A stretch of DNA of 64,000 nucleotides. It comes from CG2-30-36-16 sp964372115 (lineage in GTDB: Bacteria; Bacteroidota; Ignavibacteria; Ignavibacteriales; Ignavibacteriaceae). A model generated the notes under the pieces. The model ran no database searches, was not told where the DNA came from, and saw only the letters and a list, made by a program, of their open reading frames with translations. Shown here piece by piece: positions 8,279 to 16,679 of the stretch; the first letter of the stretch is position 1; every line of letters begins with the position of its first letter. The DNA is taken from the NCBI GenBank assembly GCA_964372115.1, contig CAYJPN010000004.1, positions 161,411-225,410 of the forward strand, read 5' to 3'. Position numbers and translations under genes: made by a program.

Positions 8279-8941
8279 ATGGGTTGGTTTTCCAAATTCA
8301 TCGAGTCTTCACTTGGGAAAAAAATAGTAATGGCGCTCACTGGTTCATTGCTCATGCTTTTTCTTATAGTTCATTTTATTGGTAACATGCTGCTTTATTT
8401 TGGCCCGGCTGCTTTCCAAAAGTATGTTGAAACCTTAGAAGCTGTAAAGCCGGTTGTTCGGGTTGTTGAAATTTTATTAGCGCTGCTTTTCGTTTTCCAT
8501 ATTTTTAACGGAGTACGTTTATGGTGGCTGAATAAAAAAGCAAACCCGCAAAAATATGCTGTCAATGCTTCGAGCGAAAATTCCACCATTTTCTCCAGAA
8601 GCATGGCTATTACCGGAAGCATTATTTTTATTTTTCTTGTCATTCACCTATCCACTTTTTGGGCTAGTTTTAATTTTGCAAAACATCCGCCATCTGAATT
8701 CCTGTTTTATACGATAGTTGCGGAGTGGTTTCAAAATATATACTACTCACTGTTTTATATCATTGCCATGGGATTTCTTGGGTTTCATCTAAACCATGCA
8801 TTCCAGAGTGCGTTTCAAACATTCGGTGTAAATCACAAAAAATATACACCTCTAATAAAAAAATTAGGGACAGTATACGCATTGATAATGGCGTTAGGTT
8901 TCGCATCCATTCCAATTTACTTTTTACTGGGAGGCAAATAA
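8279..8941 (+). CDS. sdhC: Succinate dehydrogenase / fumarate reductase cytochrome b558 subunit
   Basis: 220 residues, the size of the single-subunit b558-type anchor of Bacteroidota and epsilon-proteobacterial enzymes. Five hydrophobic helices are apparent, with His residues placed to ligate two hemes: LIVHFIGNMLLY, LFVFHIFNGVRLW, LVIHLSTFWAS and GFLGFHLNHAFQS. It anchors the catalytic subunits in the inner membrane and exchanges electrons with menaquinone. A GGAG ribosome-binding site precedes the ATG. The stop overlaps the sdhA start by one base (TAATG). Confidence 0.92.
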   Translation: MGWFSKFIESSLGKKIVMALTGSLLMLFLIVHFIGNMLLYFGPAAFQKYVETLEAVKPVVRVVEILLALLFVFHIFNGVRLWWLNKKANPQKYAVNASSENSTIFSRSMAITGSIIFIFLVIHLSTFWASFNFAKHPPSEFLFYTIVAEWFQNIYYSLFYIIAMGFLGFHLNHAFQSAFQTFGVNHKKYTPLIKKLGTVYALIMALGFASIPIYFLLGGK

Positions 8942-10851
8942 TGATGAAGTTAAATCCAAATGTTCCGGAAGGTAACATAGCCGAAAAATGGTCGAATCAT
9001 AAATTTTCGATGAAACTCGTCAACCCGGCAAATAAAAGAAAATATGATATTATTGTTGTGGGTACCGGATTAGCAGGTGCCTCTGCTTGTGCAACCTTAG
9101 GTGAGCTTGGCTACAAAGTAAAAGCGTTTACTTACCACGATTCTCCACGTCGTGCGCATTCAATTGCAGCACAGGGGGGAATAAATGCGGCAAAAAATTA
9201 TCAAAACGATGCCGACTCAGTTTACCGCTTGTTTTACGATACGGTAAAGGGAGGCGATTTCCGTTCGCGTGAAGCCAATGTTTACAGGTTAGCTGAAGTA
9301 AGCAACAATATTATTGATCAGTGTGTTGCTCAGGGTGTACCTTTTGCAAGGGAGTATGGCGGAACTCTGGCAAACCGTTCATTCGGTGGTGCGCAGGTAT
9401 CCAGAACTTTTTATGCACGCGGTGAAACCGGACAGCAGCTTCTGCTTGGCGCCTACGGCTCTCTAAACAGACAAATACATCTTGGTAATGTTAAAATGTA
9501 CAACCGGCGCGAAATGCTAGATTTAGTGCTTGTTGACGGAGTAGCAAAAGGAATTGTCGTAAGAAATTTATTAACCGGCGAATTAGAAAGACATTCAGCT
9601 CAGGCTGTTGTGCTTGCTACCGGAGGTTACGTTAATGTTTATTTCTTATCTACAAACGCAATGAACAGCAATGCCACAGCTTCATGGCGGGCGCACAAAC
9701 GCGGAGCTGCATTTGCAAATCCATGTTACACACAAATTCATCCCACATGCCTGCCGGTTCACGGCGAAGCTCAATCGAAACTTGTTTTAATGAGCGAGAG
9801 TTTGCGGAATGACGGCAGAATTTGGGTTTCTAAAAAAGTTGATGATAAACGCCCTGCAAATCAAATACCGGAAGAAGAAAGGGATTATTATCTCGAAAGA
9901 AGATACCCTGCATTCGGGAATTTAGTACCCCGCGATGTTGCCTCAAGAAATGCAAAATATGTTTGCGATGAAGGACGCGGTGTTAAAGGCGGTCGTGCGG
10001 TTTATTTAGATTTTTCGGATGCCTTTAACCGAATTGGAAAAGACGGAGTAAAGGACAGATACGGCAACCTGTTCGATATGTATCAGAACATAACTGGCGA
10101 AGACCCGTATGAGGTACCGATGTTGATTTATCCCGCACCCCACTATTCAATGGGCGGTTTGTGGGTCGATTATAATTTGATGAGCAACATCCCAGGTTTA
10201 TTTGTTCTTGGTGAAGCAAACTTTTCAGACCACGGGGCAAACAGGCTTGGCGCAAGTGCATTGATGCAAGGTTTAGCCGACGGCTACTTTGTTATTCCAT
10301 ACACAATTGGAAATTATCTTGCTAGTACAAAACCTGAAAAAGCAGATACTGACAGTCCTGAGTTTAAAGAGACTGAAAAAAATGTTCAGGACGATATTAA
10401 AAAGCTTCTTTCAGTAAACGGCAAGCAAACGGTTGATGCCATTCATAAAAAGCTTGGAATGATTTTGATAGATAAAGTCGGCATGTCAAGAGAAGCCAAA
10501 GGACTGAATCAGGCAATAAAGGATATAAAGGAATTAAGAGAAGAATTCTGGACTGACGTAAAAGTTGTTGGTAAAGGAGAAGAACTAAACCAAACATTAG
10601 AGCGTGCAGGCAGGGTTGCAGATTTTCTTGAACTCGGCGAACTGATGGCTAAAGATGCACTAAACAGAAATGAAAGCTGCGGCGGACATTTCCGTGAAGA
10701 ATACCAAACTCCCGAAGGTGAAGCATTAAGAAGAGACGATGAGTATGCATATGTGGCTGCATGGGAATATAAAAAACCCGGCGAATGGGAACTTGAAAAA
10801 GAAAATCTTGAATTTACAAATGTTAAATTGGCTACTAGGAGTTATAAATAA
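8941..10851 (+). CDS. sdhA: Succinate dehydrogenase / fumarate reductase flavoprotein subunit
   Basis: 636 residues from the ATG that overlaps the sdhC stop; Met2 is an equally possible start. The frame stays open upstream to 8725, but that part lies inside sdhC and is not real N-terminus. The FAD-binding motif VVGTGLAGASA lies at about 39-49 and the RRAHSIAAQGGINA segment carries the covalent-FAD His73. The active-site region HPTCLP and the C-terminal FAD contact GANRLGASALMQGL are present. The length and insert pattern fit the non-classical enzyme that pairs with a b558 anchor. Direction (succinate oxidation or fumarate reduction) cannot be told from sequence. Confidence 0.95.
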   Translation: MMKLNPNVPEGNIAEKWSNHKFSMKLVNPANKRKYDIIVVGTGLAGASACATLGELGYKVKAFTYHDSPRRAHSIAAQGGINAAKNYQNDADSVYRLFYDTVKGGDFRSREANVYRLAEVSNNIIDQCVAQGVPFAREYGGTLANRSFGGAQVSRTFYARGETGQQLLLGAYGSLNRQIHLGNVKMYNRREMLDLVLVDGVAKGIVVRNLLTGELERHSAQAVVLATGGYVNVYFLSTNAMNSNATASWRAHKRGAAFANPCYTQIHPTCLPVHGEAQSKLVLMSESLRNDGRIWVSKKVDDKRPANQIPEEERDYYLERRYPAFGNLVPRDVASRNAKYVCDEGRGVKGGRAVYLDFSDAFNRIGKDGVKDRYGNLFDMYQNITGEDPYEVPMLIYPAPHYSMGGLWVDYNLMSNIPGLFVLGEANFSDHGANRLGASALMQGLADGYFVIPYTIGNYLASTKPEKADTDSPEFKETEKNVQDDIKKLLSVNGKQTVDAIHKKLGMILIDKVGMSREAKGLNQAIKDIKELREEFWTDVKVVGKGEELNQTLERAGRVADFLELGELMAKDALNRNESCGGHFREEYQTPEGEALRRDDEYAYVAAWEYKKPGEWELEKENLEFTNVKLATRSYK

Positions 10852-11621
10852 TGAGCGACAATCATATAACCTTGAAGTTAAAAATCTGGCGTCAGGAAAA
10901 TAGAAACGCTAAAGGCTACTTTGAAGAATTTAATCAAAAAGTTTCTCCCGATTCATCGATTCTTGAAATGCTTGACGAAGTAAATAACCTTCTGGAAGCC
11001 GAAGGAAAAACTCCGATTGCATTTGAGAGCGACTGCCGCGAGGGTATTTGTGGAACTTGCGGTTTAGTGGTGGGCGGACATCCGCATGGACCATTACCTA
11101 AAACAGCAACGTGTCAATTGCACATGCGCAATTTCAAAGACGGCGAAACACTTTATATTGAACCGTTCAGAGCAGCGGCTTTTCCTATTATCAAAGATTT
11201 AATTGTTGATAGATCGGGTTTTGATAAAATTCAACAAGCAGGCGGGTACACATCATTTAATACAGGCAGCGCACAGGATGCAAACGCCATCCTAATTTCG
11301 AAAGAAAAAGCAGACTTAGCGCTTGATGCTGCAGAATGTATAGGCTGCGGTGCTTGTGTGGCTGCTTGTAAAAATTCGTCGGCAATGCTTTTTGTTGGTG
11401 CAAAAGTTTCGCAGTTTGCGCTACTCCCACAAGGTCAACCTGAACGCTACGAACGCGTTGAAGCTATGGTGAAGGTTATGGACGAAAATTTCTTCGGAAG
11501 CTGCACAAACACTTACGCTTGCGAAGCCGAGTGCCCACAGGGTATTTCTATAAGCAATATTGCACGTATGAACCGTGACTACTTAAAAGCAAAACTTTGT
11601 GAGGAAAAAGTAGAAGCGTAA
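10851..11621 (+). CDS. sdhB: Succinate dehydrogenase / fumarate reductase iron-sulfur subunit
   Basis: 256 residues, start overlapping the sdhA stop by one base. The [2Fe-2S] ligands are C62, C67, C70 and C88 (CREGICGTCG and ATC). The ferredoxin-like half has C163, C166, C169 and C173 (CIGCGACVAAC) and C218, C224, C228 for the [4Fe-4S] and [3Fe-4S] centres. It relays electrons between the flavin and the heme/quinone subunit. It is the last gene of the operon; a strong terminator follows about 60 nt later. Confidence 0.95.
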   Translation: MSDNHITLKLKIWRQENRNAKGYFEEFNQKVSPDSSILEMLDEVNNLLEAEGKTPIAFESDCREGICGTCGLVVGGHPHGPLPKTATCQLHMRNFKDGETLYIEPFRAAAFPIIKDLIVDRSGFDKIQQAGGYTSFNTGSAQDANAILISKEKADLALDAAECIGCGACVAACKNSSAMLFVGAKVSQFALLPQGQPERYERVEAMVKVMDENFFGSCTNTYACEAECPQGISISNIARMNRDYLKAKLCEEKVEA

Positions 11622-11680
11622 ATATGAAAAATCATTTAAGAGAACACTTTTTTTTGTTCTCTAAAAAAATCTTTTCAAGT

Positions 11681-11711
11681 AAAAAGGAACGGCAGCCGCC
11701 GTTCCTTTTTT
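11681..11711 (+). terminator. Strong rho-independent terminator of the sdhCAB operon
   Basis: Perfect 13-bp arms AAAAAGGAACGGC (11681-11693) and GCCGTTCCTTTTT (11698-11710) enclose the loop AGCC. A second weak hairpin (AGAGAACA / TGTTCTCT, 11639-11662) lies just upstream. The group II intron remnant begins two bases after this stem. Confidence 0.93.
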
Positions 11712-11712
11712 G

Positions 11713-12263
11713 GTTCGCCTGACATGGGCGATAACTATAGGGCGCAAATCCTTAACACACCATGAAAGTTGGAAGTGTTAGCTTAAGACAAGGGTGTTCA
11801 CCGCGAGGAGGAATCTGAAGGAAGTCGACGGCAAAATCTCGGTCTGACGAACAGGAAGCAGATAAAAAGCGGATGCACTTGGACGAGCTTGCTAAACATA
11901 GCAAAGTCAAAGTATCAGTATGGCGCGGCATCTCTCAAAGCTGCATAAAGTAACAGAAGGATGGGTAAACTACTTTGCCATAGCCGACTGCAAGACAGCG
12001 CTTCAAAGGTTAGACAGCATGATAAGAATCCGCCTGCGCATGTGTATCCGGAAAAGCTGGAAGAAAGTATGTAACCGAATGAAACAGCTTAGTCCGGAAT
12101 ACTACGTCATACGCTTACCAATGACTATTTCAGAAAGATAGGGTACAAAGAAATGAGTGTCACATATCTATTAAGGCACATTTAAGAAGCGCCGTATGCC
12201 GAACGGCGCGTACTATGGTGTGAGAGGACGGCAAGCGAAGTAATCACCTGCCGCCTACTCGAT
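11713..12263 (+). mobile_element. Deleted group II intron (fossil retroelement)
   Basis: The 5' end is near GTTCG at 11713, followed by domain I-like ribozyme sequence (to about 11919) with the GAGGAGGAATCTGAAGGAAG and GACGAACAGGAAGC blocks familiar from bacterial introns. It passes straight into the C-terminal piece of the intron protein. The 3' end is intact: a 34-nt domain V (12188-12221) opens with the catalytic AGC triad and folds as an 8-bp lower helix with wobbles, a two-base bulge and a GAAC-capped upper stem. Domain VI follows, and the element ends CTACTCGAT at 12263. Most of the reverse transcriptase and the middle ribozyme domains are missing, so it cannot move by itself. The exact 5' boundary is uncertain. 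Confidence 0.85.
11920..12185 (+). pseudogene. Group II intron maturase, C-terminal fragment (truncated and frameshifted)
   Basis: The open frame from 11920 reads HKVTEGWVNYFAIADCKT, then RLDSMIRIRLRMCIRKSWKK, the maturase X/GIIM domain of intron-encoded proteins. Reverse transcriptase motifs such as YADD are absent. The frame stops at 12141, but another frame continues with LTNDYFRKIGYKEMS and YLLRHI up to the stop at 12183-12185, which is the normal family C-terminus, so a small deletion or frameshift lies near 12100-12120. Non-functional. Confidence 0.85.
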
Positions 12264-12415
12264 TGCAATGCTAAAAATATTGACGATTCAGCAGTCAATT
12301 TATCAGTTTACTCTTGATCGAATAAAACGATCGCTTAGCTGATCAAATTCTAATAATTATTACGAATAGAATTTAGTTAAAAATCAGTTTTGCTTTAAGT
12401 TGAGTGTTTTTATTC

Positions 12416-12446
12416 TTGCAAGTAATGATCAACTGTTTTACATTTG
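12416..12446 (+). promoter_or_regulatory. Bacteroidota-type promoter ahead of the cobalamin riboswitch
   Basis: TTG at 12416-12418 and TACATTTG at 12439-12446 with a 20-nt spacer, the same geometry as the rplU promoter. Transcription would start near 12453, just before the riboswitch P1 stem at 12466. Confidence 0.6.
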
Positions 12447-12465
12447 CCGCGGTTCTTTTTATAAT

Positions 12466-12575
12466 GTTTATGGTGTCCCGGTTAGAACGGGACTCTATCG
12501 GGAAGTCCGGTGTAAATCCGGCGCTGACGCGCAACTGTAAGCCTATATAGGTAAGCCAGGAGACCTGCCATAAAC
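12466..12575 (+). promoter_or_regulatory. Cobalamin (B12) riboswitch
   Basis: P1 is a perfect 8-bp pairing of GTTTATGG (12466-12473) with CCATAAAC (12568-12575). Between them are the conserved core elements in order: GGGAAGTCCGGTGTAAATCC, GCTGACGCGCAACTGTAA and the B12 box GCCAGGAGACCTGCC. Such elements shut off downstream expression when adenosylcobalamin or a related form is bound. Downstream lies a possible expression platform: CTTCGCGA (12592-12599) can pair with TCGCGAAG (12650-12657), enclosing a smaller ATAAGA/TCTTAT hairpin. There is no clear T-run terminator before the GTG start at 12685, so control may be translational. Confidence 0.95.
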
Positions 12576-12684
12576 TTTTTTAGTAATCCGCCTTCGCGAC
12601 CAAGGTAAAGATTATAAGATTCAATTCTTATACCCTCTCATACATTTACTCGCGAAGACTTAATAAATAAAGATTTTTATTATC

Positions 12685-14847
12685 GTGTATCGCTTTCTTT
12701 TTTTTCTTTTATTTATAACAAACCTAAATGCGCAAACAGTTTTTGTTATCGACAGTTTGACTGCGTTGCCGCTTGAAAATGTAAATATTTTTACGGTTGA
12801 TACCAGTCGTTACGCGATAAGCGACCGGTTCGGAAAGTTTGATTTATCAGTTTTTTATCCGGATGACGAATTAATTTTCTCACATATTTCTTATCTCAAA
12901 AAGCATATAAAAGCAAACCGATTAAAAATTAATTCACGTATTTATTTAATCCCTTCCAGTTTCAATACAGAAGACGTTAATGTAATTGATAAAAAAATAA
13001 ATAAAGATTTGCAGTCATTCAATGAGGAGATAAATCTTACTCCGGAGACAAAGACCATTTATTTGAACATTGGCGATATTTTAAAAAGTAAATCGTCACT
13101 CTTTATTCGAGACTACGGCGGCTTTGGCGGTGTAAAAACTGCATCAACGCGCGGGCTAAGCAGCGAAAATACGGTTGTACTTTTTAACGAAGCCAGAATA
13201 AATGATCTGCGCACAGGACTTGTTGACCTTTCGACCATCGGAACAGCAAGCATGGATAAAATATCTTATCAAAAAAATGCCGGCGATGATGTTGACTTTC
13301 CTGCTGCCGGAGGGGTACTAAAAATTTATTCAGATCAATCATTTAAAGGTGAAAAGTTAAATGCCGGTTTAAAACTGAGCTCCGATAAATATCAATCGGC
13401 AGTTATTAATTACAAGGGTGGTTCTGAAAATTTATTTTATTCATTAAGCGGTGAAAGGGCTTTTTCTTCAAATCATTATTCATATATTTTTAATAATATA
13501 AGATTGAAAAGAGAAAACGCAGATTTTAACAAATCATTTTTAAGCGCTGATATAAATTATAAAACCGATAAAACAAAATTTAGTTTTTATATAAACTATC
13601 TTCATTTACAAAGCGGGATACCGGGTTTTGTAGTTACAAATAATTATTCTTCTTCACGGGCGCAAAACTTAAATCGTTCAATTTTAAACATTCTTAACTC
13701 TGAAATAGTTTTATCCGACAACTGGCAATACAATGGTGTGTTTTATTTTAATCATCAGGAATTAGCAATTAATGATCCGGATGGAATAGTAGTTTTTGCT
13801 GATTCCAAAAAGGATTCCCGTTTGTCAGAGTATTCTTTTCAAAATAAAATGTCTTTTTCAAAAGGTGTTCTCAGTTTCAACTTAATTTATACCGCTTCTT
13901 TTTCGCAGTTAAACAATATTACATCGTTTGTTTCTTCGAACGATTCTCCCCAAAAAATAAGCAGTATAAAACATTCAATTTTCGGGGGAGGGAATTATTC
14001 ATTCATTAAACCTTTGGCTTTCCCTTTTATAATCCGGATATCATCGGGTGCGGGGGTTCAAATGTTAAATGAAAAATTGCAAAAAGAAAATCATTCGCAA
14101 AATATTTTTTATCGAACAGGGATAGCTTTGTTCCCGGTACGTCTGCCGCAATTGGTTTTTAAAGCGCATTACGCAAAAGAATATCGGGTACCGACTTTTA
14201 ATGAGAGGTACTATTCGAATTTGTTCAATCATTATGAATTAAAACAGGAAAAGTACAACAGCTTTGATGCAGGAGTTGACGCGGAGATTGGTTTGGAGGA
14301 TGTATTAGAACTGTCCGTTGTGTATTATGATATTAGAGGGAAAGATAAAATTATCTGGATACCCACACGTCTCGCTATTCAAACTCCCCGCAATATTGCC
14401 GAAGTGGAATCGAAGGGTTTGGAGTTCACAGCAAATCAAAAATTATTGAATAAAAAAATGGATTTGTATTTTGTTTATAATTATTCCGACGCCAGAAATA
14501 AAACCAGGCTTTCAGCAACAGATTACAATTTTAACAAACAATTAATTTATACACCGCTTCACAAGTTAAATGCCGGCATTAGTTATACAGATGATAGTTT
14601 TTTTATTTCAGTTAATTCGTCGTTCGTAAGTCAGCGTTATTACACATCGGACAATAATCCATTATACTTGCTGCCGGACTATTTTGTATTTGATTTAAGC
14701 GGGGGAATAACCTTTAAATTCAGCGAGCTAACACACCGCTTTTCCATCACCGCTTACAACTTGTTTGATGAAAAATATTTCGTCATTCAATCTTATCCGA
14801 TGCCATTAAGAACTTATTTATTAACTTATTCCATGGAGATTAAATGA
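12685..14847 (+). CDS. btuB: TonB-dependent outer-membrane receptor, probable cobalamin transporter (BtuB-like)
   Basis: 720 residues from a GTG start; the signal peptide is MYRFLFFLLFITNLNAQ. A carboxypeptidase-like regulatory (CarboxypepD_reg) domain spans about 18-85, the plug domain about 115-215 (SLFIRDYGGFGG, STRGLSSENTVVLF), then the 22-strand barrel, ending in YNLFDEKYFVIQ and the terminal strand. The function assignment rests on the cobalamin riboswitch in its leader; plug and barrel alone would only say TonB-dependent receptor. The stop overlaps the next gene by 4 nt. The N-terminal extra domain is typical of Bacteroidota receptors. Energy would come from TonB-ExbBD, not present here. 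Confidence 0.88.
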   Translation: MYRFLFFLLFITNLNAQTVFVIDSLTALPLENVNIFTVDTSRYAISDRFGKFDLSVFYPDDELIFSHISYLKKHIKANRLKINSRIYLIPSSFNTEDVNVIDKKINKDLQSFNEEINLTPETKTIYLNIGDILKSKSSLFIRDYGGFGGVKTASTRGLSSENTVVLFNEARINDLRTGLVDLSTIGTASMDKISYQKNAGDDVDFPAAGGVLKIYSDQSFKGEKLNAGLKLSSDKYQSAVINYKGGSENLFYSLSGERAFSSNHYSYIFNNIRLKRENADFNKSFLSADINYKTDKTKFSFYINYLHLQSGIPGFVVTNNYSSSRAQNLNRSILNILNSEIVLSDNWQYNGVFYFNHQELAINDPDGIVVFADSKKDSRLSEYSFQNKMSFSKGVLSFNLIYTASFSQLNNITSFVSSNDSPQKISSIKHSIFGGGNYSFIKPLAFPFIIRISSGAGVQMLNEKLQKENHSQNIFYRTGIALFPVRLPQLVFKAHYAKEYRVPTFNERYYSNLFNHYELKQEKYNSFDAGVDAEIGLEDVLELSVVYYDIRGKDKIIWIPTRLAIQTPRNIAEVESKGLEFTANQKLLNKKMDLYFVYNYSDARNKTRLSATDYNFNKQLIYTPLHKLNAGISYTDDSFFISVNSSFVSQRYYTSDNNPLYLLPDYFVFDLSGGITFKFSELTHRFSITAYNLFDEKYFVIQSYPMPLRTYLLTYSMEIK

Positions 14848-15893
14848 AAAAAATAGTCTTGCTTTTTATTTCTTCACTTATAATATCATCATGTTCAAAA
14901 GATAACACCGTAGACCCGCCAGCAGCAGCATCTTCCAAAGGTATTTATGTTGTTGATGAAGGATCATTTTCGCAAAATAATGCATCGCTTACTTATTACA
15001 ATTTAGAAACCGGCGAGGTTAATTATAACGCTTATAGTAACGCAAACGGCGGCGCAAGGCTGGGTGATAATGCAAACAGTTTGTTTATATTAAACGACAA
15101 GGGATATATAGCGGTTGACAACTCAAATAAAATTGAAATAATTAATCTTGATAACTTCAAATCACTTGGGCAAATTGATCTCGGCACAGCCGGTAGCCCC
15201 AGAGAAATATGGATGGTCGATTCAACTGAAGGGTATGTTACAAGTTTGTATTCAGGACAAGTTATTAAATTTAGTACCACAACAAAATCTATTATTAAGA
15301 GAATTGATGTGGGGAGTTATCCTGAGGGAATTGTCGGAAGCCACGGGAAATTATTTGTCGCTAATTCAGGGTTTGGCTCATCAAATACAATAAGTGTAAT
15401 TGATTTAGCGACGGAAAACGTTTCTAAAAATTTACATGTTGGTTATAATCCGAGAGTAATATTATCTGCGAGTGATGGATATGTTTATGTTGCTTGTACC
15501 GGCTCTTACACCGATACAACAGTGTTCAGCGGTGTTTATAAAATTGATCCGGTAAGTGCTTCGGTGCTTGATTCGATAAAAATAAACAAAAATCCGGGCG
15601 AGATGTGCGAAGTTTCAGGCAATAGACTTTTTGTTGTAAACAATGATGGTGTAAACTTTGTAAATATGAGTTTTAATTCTGCTCCGACATTAGCAATTGC
15701 GTCAGCTACAGTTAATAATATTTCAATGATTGTTTATTCTGTTGCATACGACAAAAACTCTCAAACTGTTTATTGCGGAAACCCGAAAGACTTTATGCAA
15801 AGCGGGGAAGTAGCCGCATTTAAGTTAGACGGAAGCGAAATAAAAAGATTTAATACCGGAATAAACCCGGGTTCAATAGTTATTCGCAATTAA
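14844..15893 (+). CDS. Surface lipoprotein with beta-propeller, BtuG-like
   Basis: 349 residues with an SpII lipobox (ISSC, Cys17). The mature part is a series of roughly 40-50-residue YncE/YVTN-like blades, for example YVTSLYSGQVIKFS, LFVANSGFGSSNTISVIDL and YVYVACTG, consistent with a seven-bladed propeller. It overlaps the BtuB-like gene by 4 nt and is under the same cobalamin riboswitch. In gut Bacteroides the lipoprotein BtuG is a seven-bladed propeller that binds B12 very tightly and sits on BtuB; the architecture and context here match, but identity to BtuG is inferred. A generic YncE-like protein is the alternative. Confidence 0.75.
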   Translation: MKKIVLLFISSLIISSCSKDNTVDPPAAASSKGIYVVDEGSFSQNNASLTYYNLETGEVNYNAYSNANGGARLGDNANSLFILNDKGYIAVDNSNKIEIINLDNFKSLGQIDLGTAGSPREIWMVDSTEGYVTSLYSGQVIKFSTTTKSIIKRIDVGSYPEGIVGSHGKLFVANSGFGSSNTISVIDLATENVSKNLHVGYNPRVILSASDGYVYVACTGSYTDTTVFSGVYKIDPVSASVLDSIKINKNPGEMCEVSGNRLFVVNNDGVNFVNMSFNSAPTLAIASATVNNISMIVYSVAYDKNSQTVYCGNPKDFMQSGEVAAFKLDGSEIKRFNTGINPGSIVIRN

Positions 15894-16004
15894 TTTTCTT
15901 AACCGTGTGATTAAAATTAATTTCTGTTATATTTAGGAAGTTCTTAAGGAAATTATTTTGTTAGAAAATAAAGGTTTTTATAAAATTATACGAAAGGAAA
16001 AACA

Positions 16005-16538
16005 ATGAATTCAAATACTTTTAACCCCCGTTTTTGGGTTTTAAGCGGAATGATATTAGCCGCTGCATTTTTCCGGTTTTTACCTCACCCGCCAAATTTT
16101 GTCCCAATAGCAGCAATGGCTTTGTTCGGAGGTGCATATTTTACAAATAAAAAATTGGCTTTTATAGTGCCATTTGCAGCTATGTTGTTAAGCGACTTGA
16201 TTTTAGGATTTCACGCAGCAATGTGGGCGGTATATTTAAGTTTCGGTTTAATAGTTGTTATCGGAATGTCAATTAGCCGAAATAAAAAAGCCGGTTCCGT
16301 CATTCTTGCCGCAATCTCTGCGTCTGTGTCATTTTTTGTAATAACAAACTTCGCGCATTGGCTCATTGACCCTATCTACGCAAAAACAGGCGTCGGTTTA
16401 GCCGCATGTTACACCGCAGCTGTGCCGTTTTTCCACTACACACTATTAGGCGATTTGTTTTATGCCGGTGTGATGTTCGGTGCATACGAACTTGTAAAAA
16501 TGAAATTTCCGGTTCTACAGGATGTTAAAATTTACTAA
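16005..16538 (+). CDS. Small multi-pass membrane protein, putative transport (ECF S-component-like, DUF6580-type)
   Basis: 177 residues with five to six predicted helices. The N-terminal FWVLSGMILAAAFFRFLPHPPNFVPIAAMALFGGAYF and the LLGDLFYAGVMFGAYEL near the C-terminus are characteristic of the family, whose topology resembles substrate-binding S-components of ECF transporters. It lies 111 nt after the BtuG-like gene on the same strand and before a terminator, so it may carry cobalamin or a corrinoid precursor across the inner membrane. That role is inference from position; no energy-coupling ATPase is nearby. An AAAGGA ribosome-binding site precedes the ATG. Confidence 0.65.
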   Translation: MNSNTFNPRFWVLSGMILAAAFFRFLPHPPNFVPIAAMALFGGAYFTNKKLAFIVPFAAMLLSDLILGFHAAMWAVYLSFGLIVVIGMSISRNKKAGSVILAAISASVSFFVITNFAHWLIDPIYAKTGVGLAACYTAAVPFFHYTLLGDLFYAGVMFGAYELVKMKFPVLQDVKIY

Positions 16539-16564
16539 AAATTGAAAAGTATAAATTAAAAATT

Positions 16565-16592
16565 AAAAAGCAGGCTTGTCCTGCTTTTTTAA
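16565..16592 (+). terminator. Rho-independent terminator ending the cobalamin locus
   Basis: AAAAAGCAGG (16565-16574) pairs with CCTGCTTTTT (16580-16589) around the loop CTTGT, followed by further T. It is symmetrical enough to act on the minus strand too, where the ATP-grasp gene ends 90 nt away. Confidence 0.88.
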
Positions 16593-16679
16593 AAAATACT
16601 TCCTATACTTTATCTGAACCTCATTTATTCCTATAATCATTTTATCTTTTTATAGAAAAATATAAATTACTTAATTCTC

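Noticed and set aside
8725..8940. N-terminal extension of sdhA frame upstream of 8941
   Set aside because: It is entirely within sdhC and lacks any flavoprotein similarity; the ATG at 8941 overlaps the sdhC stop and begins the normal N-terminus.
12312..12345. GATCG / CGATC inverted repeat before the riboswitch promoter
   Set aside because: Only 5 bp and AT-rich around it; could be a palindromic site but nothing else supports it.
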